Shown here in pieces: positions 9,564-18,602 of a DNA stretch of 20,462 nt. A program made the translations under genes and the position numbers. The notes beneath the pieces are model-generated. The model did no database searches. It was not told the origin of the DNA and saw only the letters and a list, made by a program, of their open reading frames with translations. The stretch covers positions 1 to 20,462 of the forward strand of contig JAPFFF010000534.1 of assembly GCA_039105265.1 (NCBI GenBank), written 5' to 3'. The DNA is from Tritrichomonas musculus (lineage: Eukaryota > Parabasalia > Tritrichomonadida > Tritrichomonadidae). Position 1 is the stretch's first letter, and each line of letters opens with the position of its first letter.

Positions 9564-11921
9564 TAAACGATTTCGAAATTAAGTAAAATCAATAAAAATT
9601 AAAGCTTAATCTCAGTTATTCTTATTCAAACGTTTCTCACAAATGAACAGAGTTAAATAAAACACAAATCTCAAACACTTTTGTAAGATAATTAAAAACG
9701 ATTTCGAAATTAAGTAAAATCAATAAAAATTAAAGCTTAATCTCAGTTATTCTTATTCAAACGTTTCTCACAAATGAACAGAGTTAAATAAAACACAAAT
9801 CTCAAACACTTTTGTAAGATAATTAAAAACGATTTCGAAATTAAGTAAAATCAGTAAAAATTAAAGCTTAATCTCAGTTATTCTTATTCAAACGTTTCTC
9901 ACAAGTGAACAGAGTTAAATAAAACACAAATCTCAAACACTTTTGTAAGATAATTAAAAACGATTTCGAAATTAAGTAAAATCAATAAAGATTAAATCGC
10001 AATATCAATTATTCTTATTCAAACGTTTCTCACAAGTGAACAGAGTTAAATAAAACACAAATCTCAAACACTTTTGTAAGATAATTATAAACGATTTCGA
10101 AATTAAGTAAAATCAGTAAAAATTAAAGCTTAATCTCAGTTATTCTTATTCAAACGTTTCTCACAAATGAACAGAGTTAAATAAAACACAAATCTCAAAC
10201 ACTTTTGTAAGATAATTATAAACGATTTCGAAATTAAGTAAAATCAATAAAAATTAAAGCTTAATCTCAGTTATTCTTATTCAAACGTTTCTCACAAATG
10301 AACAGAGTTAAATAAAACACAAATCTCAAACACTTTTGTAAGATAATTAAAAACGATTTCGAAATTAAGTAAAATCAATAAAAATTAAAGCTTAATCTCA
10401 GTTATTCTTATTCAAACGTTTCTCACAAATGAACAGAGTTAAATAAAACACAAATCTCAAACACTTTTGTAAGATAATTAAAAACGATTTCGAAATTAAG
10501 TAAAATCAATAAAAATTAAAGCTTAATCTCAGTTATTCTTATTCAAACGTTTCTCACAAGTGAACAGAGTTAAATAAAACACAAATCTCAAACACTTTTG
10601 TAAGATAATTAAAAACGATTTCGAAATTAAGTAAAATCAATAAAAATTAAAGCTTAATCTCAGTTATTCTTATTCAAACGTTTCTCACAAATGAACAGAG
10701 TTAAATAAAACACAAATCTCAAACACTTTTGTAAGATAATTATAAACGATTTCGAAATTAAGTAAAATCAGTAAAAATTAAAGCTTAATCTCAGTTATTC
10801 TTATTCAAACGTTTCTCACAAATGAACAGAGTTAAATAAAACACAAATCTCAAACACTTTTGTAAGATAATTATAAACGATTTCGAAATTAAGTAAAATC
10901 AATAAAGATTAAAGCGCAATATCAATTATTCTTATTCAAACGTTTCTCACAAGTGAACAGAGTTAAATAAAACACAAATCTCAAACACTTTTGTAAGATA
11001 ATTAAAAACGATTTCGAAATTAAGTAAAATCAATAAAGATTAAATCGCAATATCAATTATTCTTATTCAAACGTTTCTCACAAGTGAACAGAGTTAAATA
11101 AAACACAAATCTCAAACACTTTTGTAAGATAATTAAAAACGATTTCGAAATTAAGTAAAATCAGTAAAAATTAAATCGCAATATCAATTATTCCTATTCA
11201 AACGTTTCTCACAAGTGAACAGAGTTAAATAAAACACAAATCTCAAACACTTTTGTAAGATAATTAAAAACGATTTCGAAATTAAGTAAAATCAGTAAAA
11301 ATTAAAGCTTAATCTCAATTATTCCTATTCAAACGTTTCTCACAAGTGAACAGAGTTAAATAAAACACAAATCTCAAACACTTTTGTAAGATAATTATAA
11401 ACGATTTCGAAATTAAGTAAAATCAATAAAGATTAAATCGCAATATCAATTATTCTTATTCAAACGTTTCTCACAAGTGAACAGAGTTAAATAAAACATA
11501 AATCTCAAACACTTTTGTAAGATAATTATAAACGATTTCGAAATTAAGTAAAATCAGTAAAAATTAAAGCTTAATCTCAATTATTCCTATTCAAACGTTT
11601 CTCACAAGTGAACAGAGTTAAATAAAACACAAATCTCAAACACTTTTGTAAGATAATTATAAACGATTTCGAAATTAAGTAAAATCAGTAAAAATTAAAG
11701 CTTAATCTCAATTATTCCTATTCAAACGTTTCTCACAAGTGAACAGAGTTAAATAAAACACAAATCTCAAACACTTTTGTAAGATAATTATAAACGATTT
11801 CGAAATTAAGTAAAATCAGTAAAAATTAAAGCTTAATCTCAATTATTCCTATTCAAACGTTTCTCACAAGTGAACAGAGTTAAATAAAACACAAATCTCA
11901 AACACTTTTGTAAGATAATTA

Positions 11922-12052
11922 AAAACGATTTCGAAATTAAGTAAAATCAGTAAAAATTAAAGCTTAATCTCAGTTATTCTTAATCTAACATTTCACACAA
12001 GTGAACAGAGTTAAATAAAACACAAATCTCAAACACTTTTGTAAGATAATTA
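11922..12052. repeat. V monomer, unit B
   Basis: It has the same typed changes as the V monomer at 6289 and lies 43 monomers after it. Confidence 0.9.
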
Positions 12053-12180
12053 AAAACGATTTCGAAATTAAGTAAAATCAGTAAAAATTAAATCGCAATA
12101 TCAATTATTCTTATTCAAACGTTTCTCACAAGTGAACAGAGTTAAATAAAACACAAATCTCAAACACTTTTGTAAGATAA

Positions 12181-12314
12181 ATGAAAAAGATTTCGAAATT
12201 AAGTAAAATCAGTAAAAATTAAAGCTTAATCTCAGTTATTCTTATTCAAACGTTTCTCACAAATGAACAGAGTTAAATAAAACACAAATCTCAAACACTT
12301 TTGTAAGATAATTA
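12181..12314. repeat. K junction and monomer, unit B
   Basis: It has the same junction changes as at 6548 and lies exactly 5633 bp later. Confidence 0.88.
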
Positions 12315-12707
12315 TAAACGATTTCGAAATTAAGTAAAATCAGTAAAAATTAAAGCTTAATCTCAGTTATTCTTATTCAAACGTTTCTCACAAATGAACA
12401 GAGTTAAATAAAACACAAATCTCAAACACTTTTGTAAGATAATTATAAACGATTTCGAAATTAAGTAAAATCAGTAAAAATTAAAGCTTAATCTCAATTA
12501 TTCCTATTCAAACGTTTCTCACAAGTGAACAGAGTTAAATAAAACACAAATCTCAAACACTTTTGTAAGATAATTAAAAACGATTTCGAAATTAAGTAAA
12601 ATCAGTAAAAATTAAAGCTTAATCTCAATTATTCCTATTCAAACGTTTCTCACAAGTGAACAGAGTTAAATAAAACACAAATCTCAAACACTTTTGTAAG
12701 ATAATTA

Positions 12708-12838
12708 AAAACGATTTCGAAATTAAGTAAAATCAGTAAAAATTAAAGCTTAATCTCAATTATTCTTAATCTAACATTTCTCACAAATGAACAGAGTTAA
12801 ATAAAACACAAATCTCAAACACTTTTGTAAGATAATTA
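12708..12838. repeat. W monomer marking unit C
   Basis: It has the same typed changes as the other W monomers and lies exactly 43 monomers after the one at 7075. Confidence 0.9.
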
Positions 12839-13886
12839 AAAACGATTTCGAAATTAAGTAAAATCAATAAAGATTAAATCGCAATATCAATTATTCTTAT
12901 TCAAACGTTTCTCACAAGTGAACAGAGTTAAATAAAACACAAATCTCAAACACTTTTGTAAGATAATTAAAAACGATTTCGAAATTAAGTAAAATCAGTA
13001 AAAATTAAATCGCAATATCAATTATTCCTATTCAAACGTTTCTCACAAGTGAACAGAGTTAAATAAAACACAAATCTCAAACACTTTTGTAAGATAATTA
13101 TAAACGATTTCGAAATTAAGTAAAATCAGTAAAAATTAAAGCTTAATCTCAATTATTCCTATTCAAACGTTTCTCACAAGTGAACAGAGTTAAATAAAAC
13201 ACAAATCTCAAACACTTTTGTAAGATAATTATAAACGATTTCGAAATTAAGTAAAATCAATAAAGATTAAATCGCAATATCAATTATTCCTATTCAAACG
13301 TTTCTCACAAGTGAACAGAGTTAAATAAAACATAAATCTCAAACACTTTTGTAAGATAATTATAAACGATTTCGAAATTAAGTAAAATCAGTAAAAATTA
13401 AAGCTTAATCTCAATTATTCCTATTCAAACGTTTCTCACAAGTGAACAGAGTTAAATAAAACACAAATCTCAAACACTTTTGTAAGATAATTAAAAACGA
13501 TTTCGAAATTAAGTAAAATCAATAAAGATTAAATCGCAATATCAATTATTCTTATTCAAACGTTTCTCACAAGTGAACAGAGTTAAATAAAACATAAATC
13601 TCAAACACTTTTGTAAGATAATTATAAACGATTTCGAAATTAAGTAAAATCAGTAAAAATTAAAGCTTAATCTCAATTATTCTTATTCAAACGTTTCTCA
13701 CAAGTGAACAGAGTTAAATAAAACACAAATCTCAAACACTTTTGTAAGATAATTATAAACGATTTCGAAATTAAGTAAAATCAGTAAAAATTAAAGCTTA
13801 ATCTCAATTATTCCTATTCAAACGTTTCTCACAAGTGAACAGAGTTAAATAAAACACAAATCTCAAACACTTTTGTAAGATAATTA

Positions 13887-14410
13887 AAAACGATTTCGAA
13901 ATTAAGTAAAATCAGTAAAAATTAAAGCTTAATCTCAGTTATTCTTATTCAAACGTTTCTCACAAATGAACAGAGTTAAATAAAACACAAATCTCAAACA
14001 CTTTTGTAAGATAATTAAAAACGATTTCGAAATTAAGTAAAATCAATAAAAATTAAAGCTTAATCTCAGTTATTCTTATTCAAACGTTTCTCACAAATGA
14101 ACAGAGTTAAATAAAACACAAATCTCAAACACTTTTGTAAGATAATTAAAAACGATTTCGAAATTAAGTAAAATCAGTAAAAATTAAAGCTTAATCTCAG
14201 TTATTCTTATTCAAACGTTTCTCACAAATGAACAGAGTTAAATAAAACACAAATCTCAAACACTTTTGTAAGATAATTAAAAACGATTTCGAAATTAAGT
14301 AAAATCAATAAAGATTAAAGCGCAATATCAATTATTCTTATTCAAACGTTTCTCACAAGTGAACAGAGTTAAATAAAACACAAATCTCAAACACTTTTGT
14401 AAGATAATTA
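13887..14410. repeat. Junction zone of the 14-monomer loss in unit C
   Basis: The monomers are Z with A1/G29 (13887, as at 8647 in B), Z with A1/A29/A80 (14018), Z with A1/G29/A80 (14149) and gcgc with A1 (14280). In B, the last two positions before the common right flank both have T1 (10743 and 10874), so the C junction is not a simple clean join of B sequences. It suggests either loss from a slightly different parent unit or conversion around the break. Confidence 0.6.
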
Positions 14411-15327
14411 AAAACGATTTCGAAATTAAGTAAAATCAATAAAGATTAAATCGCAATATCAATTATTCTTATTCAAACGTTTCTCACAAGTGAACAGAGT
14501 TAAATAAAACACAAATCTCAAACACTTTTGTAAGATAATTAAAAACGATTTCGAAATTAAGTAAAATCAGTAAAAATTAAATCGCAATATCAATTATTCC
14601 TATTCAAACGTTTCTCACAAGTGAACAGAGTTAAATAAAACACAAATCTCAAACACTTTTGTAAGATAATTAAAAACGATTTCGAAATTAAGTAAAATCA
14701 GTAAAAATTAAAGCTTAATCTCAATTATTCCTATTCAAACGTTTCTCACAAGTGAACAGAGTTAAATAAAACACAAATCTCAAACACTTTTGTAAGATAA
14801 TTATAAACGATTTCGAAATTAAGTAAAATCAATAAAGATTAAATCGCAATATCAATTATTCTTATTCAAACGTTTCTCACAAGTGAACAGAGTTAAATAA
14901 AACATAAATCTCAAACACTTTTGTAAGATAATTATAAACGATTTCGAAATTAAGTAAAATCAGTAAAAATTAAAGCTTAATCTCAATTATTCCTATTCAA
15001 ACGTTTCTCACAAGTGAACAGAGTTAAATAAAACACAAATCTCAAACACTTTTGTAAGATAATTATAAACGATTTCGAAATTAAGTAAAATCAGTAAAAA
15101 TTAAAGCTTAATCTCAATTATTCCTATTCAAACGTTTCTCACAAGTGAACAGAGTTAAATAAAACACAAATCTCAAACACTTTTGTAAGATAATTATAAA
15201 CGATTTCGAAATTAAGTAAAATCAGTAAAAATTAAAGCTTAATCTCAATTATTCCTATTCAAACGTTTCTCACAAGTGAACAGAGTTAAATAAAACACAA
15301 ATCTCAAACACTTTTGTAAGATAATTA

Positions 15328-15458
15328 AAAACGATTTCGAAATTAAGTAAAATCAGTAAAAATTAAAGCTTAATCTCAGTTATTCTTAATCTAACATTTC
15401 ACACAAGTGAACAGAGTTAAATAAAACACAAATCTCAAACACTTTTGTAAGATAATTA
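15328..15458. repeat. V monomer, unit C
   Basis: It has the same typed changes as the other V monomers, 26 monomers after the one at 11922 and six before the W at 16114. Confidence 0.9.
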
Positions 15459-15586
15459 AAAACGATTTCGAAATTAAGTAAAATCAGTAAAAATTAAATC
15501 GCAATATCAATTATTCTTATTCAAACGTTTCTCACAAGTGAACAGAGTTAAATAAAACACAAATCTCAAACACTTTTGTAAGATAA

Positions 15587-15720
15587 ATGAAAAAGATTTC
15601 GAAATTAAGTAAAATCAGTAAAAATTAAAGCTTAATCTCAGTTATTCTTATTCAAACGTTTCTCACAAATGAACAGAGTTAAATAAAACACAAATCTCAA
15701 ACACTTTTGTAAGATAATTA
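15587..15720. repeat. K junction and monomer, unit C
   Basis: It has the same junction changes as at 6548 and 12181 and lies exactly 3406 bp after the latter. Confidence 0.88.
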
Positions 15721-16113
15721 TAAACGATTTCGAAATTAAGTAAAATCAGTAAAAATTAAAGCTTAATCTCAGTTATTCTTATTCAAACGTTTCTCACAAA
15801 TGAACAGAGTTAAATAAAACACAAATCTCAAACACTTTTGTAAGATAATTATAAACGATTTCGAAATTAAGTAAAATCAGTAAAAATTAAAGCTTAATCT
15901 CAATTATTCCTATTCAAACGTTTCTCACAAGTGAACAGAGTTAAATAAAACACAAATCTCAAACACTTTTGTAAGATAATTAAAAACGATTTCGAAATTA
16001 AGTAAAATCAGTAAAAATTAAAGCTTAATCTCAATTATTCCTATTCAAACGTTTCTCACAAGTGAACAGAGTTAAATAAAACACAAATCTCAAACACTTT
16101 TGTAAGATAATTA

Positions 16114-16244
16114 AAAACGATTTCGAAATTAAGTAAAATCAGTAAAAATTAAAGCTTAATCTCAATTATTCTTAATCTAACATTTCTCACAAATGAACAG
16201 AGTTAAATAAAACACAAATCTCAAACACTTTTGTAAGATAATTA
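16114..16244. repeat. W monomer marking unit D
   Basis: It has the same typed changes as the other W monomers and lies exactly 26 monomers after the one at 12708. Confidence 0.9.
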
Positions 16245-17030
16245 AAAACGATTTCGAAATTAAGTAAAATCAATAAAGATTAAATCGCAATATCAATTAT
16301 TCTTATTCAAACGTTTCTCACAAGTGAACAGAGTTAAATAAAACACAAATCTCAAACACTTTTGTAAGATAATTAAAAACGATTTCGAAATTAAGTAAAA
16401 TCAGTAAAAATTAAATCGCAATATCAATTATTCCTATTCAAACGTTTCTCACAAGTGAACAGAGTTAAATAAAACACAAATCTCAAACACTTTTGTAAGA
16501 TAATTATAAACGATTTCGAAATTAAGTAAAATCAGTAAAAATTAAAGCTTAATCTCAATTATTCCTATTCAAACGTTTCTCACAAGTGAACAGAGTTAAA
16601 TAAAACACAAATCTCAAACACTTTTGTAAGATAATTATAAACGATTTCGAAATTAAGTAAAATCAATAAAGATTAAATCGCAATATCAATTATTCCTATT
16701 CAAACGTTTCTCACAAGTGAACAGAGTTAAATAAAACATAAATCTCAAACACTTTTGTAAGATAATTATAAACGATTTCGAAATTAAGTAAAATCAGTAA
16801 AAATTAAAGCTTAATCTCAATTATTCCTATTCAAACGTTTCTCACAAGTGAACAGAGTTAAATAAAACACAAATCTCAAACACTTTTGTAAGATAATTAA
16901 AAACGATTTCGAAATTAAGTAAAATCAATAAAGATTAAATCGCAATATCAATTATTCTTATTCAAACGTTTCTCACAAGTGAACAGAGTTAAATAAAACA
17001 TAAATCTCAAACACTTTTGTAAGATAATTA

Positions 17031-17423
17031 TAAACGATTTCGAAATTAAGTAAAATCAGTAAAAATTAAAGCTTAATCTCAATTATTCTTATTCAAACGT
17101 TTCTCACAAGTGAACAGAGTTAAATAAAACACAAATCTCAAACACTTTTGTAAGATAATTATAAACGATTTCGAAATTAAGTAAAATCAATAAAGATTAA
17201 ATCGCAATATCAATTATTCTTATTCAAACGTTTCTCACAAGTGAACAGAGTTAAATAAAACACAAATCTCAAACACTTTTGTAAGATAATTAAAAACGAT
17301 TTCGAAATTAAGTAAAATCAATAAAGATTAAATCGCAATATCAATTATTCTTATTCAAACGTTTCTCACAAGTGAACAGAGTTAAATAAAACATAAATCT
17401 CAAACACTTTTGTAAGATAATTA
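17031..17423. repeat. Three-monomer (393 bp) segment specific to units B and D, copy in D
   Basis: The order is the same as in unit B: Y-like T59, X(C102), X(T102), following X(T102) at 16900. The next monomer at 17424 has C59 where unit B has T59, the only scored difference here. As in B, the limits may be shifted one monomer to the right. Confidence 0.8.
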
Positions 17424-18208
17424 TAAACGATTTCGAAATTAAGTAAAATCAGTAAAAATTAAAGCTTAATCTCAATTATTCCTATTCAAACGTTTCTCAC
17501 AAGTGAACAGAGTTAAATAAAACACAAATCTCAAACACTTTTGTAAGATAATTATAAACGATTTCGAAATTAAGTAAAATCAGTAAAAATTAAAGCTTAA
17601 TCTCAATTATTCCTATTCAAACGTTTCTCACAAGTGAACAGAGTTAAATAAAACACAAATCTCAAACACTTTTGTAAGATAATTAAAAACGATTTCGAAA
17701 TTAAGTAAAATCAGTAAAAATTAAAGCTTAATCTCAGTTATTCTTATTCAAACGTTTCTCACAAATGAACAGAGTTAAATAAAACACAAATCTCAAACAC
17801 TTTTGTAAGATAATTAAAAACGATTTCGAAATTAAGTAAAATCAGTAAAAATTAAAGCTTAATCTCAGTTATTCTTATTCAAACGTTTCTCACAAATGAA
17901 CAGAGTTAAATAAAACACAAATCTCAAACACTTTTGTAAGATAATTATAAACGATTTCGAAATTAAGTAAAATCAATAAAAATTAAAGCTTAATCTCAGT
18001 TATTCTTATTCAAACGTTTCTCACAAGTGAACAGAGTTAAATAAAACACAAATCTCAAACACTTTTGTAAGATAATTAAAAACGATTTCGAAATTAAGTA
18101 AAATCAGTAAAAATTAAAGCTTAATCTCAGTTATTCTTATTCAAACGTTTCTCACAAATGAACAGAGTTAAATAAAACACAAATCTCAAACACTTTTGTA
18201 AGATAATT

Positions 18209-18471
18209 GAAAACGATTTCGAAATTAAGTAAAATCAATAAAAATTAAAGCTTAATCTCAGTTATTCTTATTCAAACGTTTCTCACAAGTGAACAGAGTT
18301 AAATAAAACACAAATCTCAAACACTTTTGTAAGATAATTGAAAACGATTTCGAAATTAAGTAAAATCAATAAAAATTAAAGCTTAATCTCAGTTATTCTT
18401 ATTCAAACGTTTCTCACAAATGAACAGAGTTAAATAAAACACAAATCTCAAACACTTTTGTAAGATAATTA
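18209..18471. repeat. Pair of g monomers, unit D
   Basis: It shows the same two-monomer pattern as at 9170, 69 monomers later (43 + 26), as expected if unit C lost its copy. Confidence 0.85.
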
Positions 18472-18602
18472 AAAACGATTTCGAAATTAAGTAAAATTAG
18501 TAAAGATTAAAGCGCAATATCAATTATTCTTATTCAAACGTTTCTCACAAATGAACAGAGTTAAATAAAACACAAATCTCAAACACTTTTGTAAGATAAT
18601 TA
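18472..18602. repeat. R monomer, unit D
   Basis: It has the same typed mosaic as at 9433, 69 monomers later. Unit C has no R monomer. Confidence 0.85.

Larger units (their letters stand above)
8909..10873. repeat. Three consecutive 5-monomer sub-repeats in unit B
   Basis: The blocks are 8909-9563, 9564-10218 and 10219-10873, in the same order as in unit A, except that the first monomer (8909) has G80. This stretch is almost exactly what unit C has lost. Confidence 0.6.
7075..12707. repeat. Higher-order repeat unit B, complete 43-mer (5633 bp)
   Basis: This is the only complete, longest-form unit in the window. The diagnostic monomers give the period: W at 7075 and 12708 are 5633 bp apart, and the K junction at 6548 and 12181 is also 5633 bp apart, equal to 43 x 131. 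V at 6289 and 11922 and R at 3800 and 9433 repeat the same distance. It contains the three-monomer segment (near 7992-8515) missing from A and C and the full Z-rich middle (8647-10873). A 43-monomer unit is large compared with familiar higher-order repeats such as those of human alpha satellite. Confidence 0.92.
12708..16113. repeat. Higher-order repeat unit C, contracted 26-mer (3406 bp)
   Basis: W to W (12708 to 16114) and K to K (12181 to 15587) both measure 3406 bp, which is 26 monomers. Alignment with unit B shows that the missing 17 monomers are two separate losses. Three are absent between 13625 and 13886, as in unit A. Fourteen are absent in the Z-rich middle, where 16 monomers of unit B (8778-10873) are represented by only two (14018-14279). 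The flanks agree with unit B apart from A instead of T at position 1 of the gcgc monomer at 14280. Both losses are whole numbers of monomers, so the 131 bp phase is kept. Confidence 0.9.
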
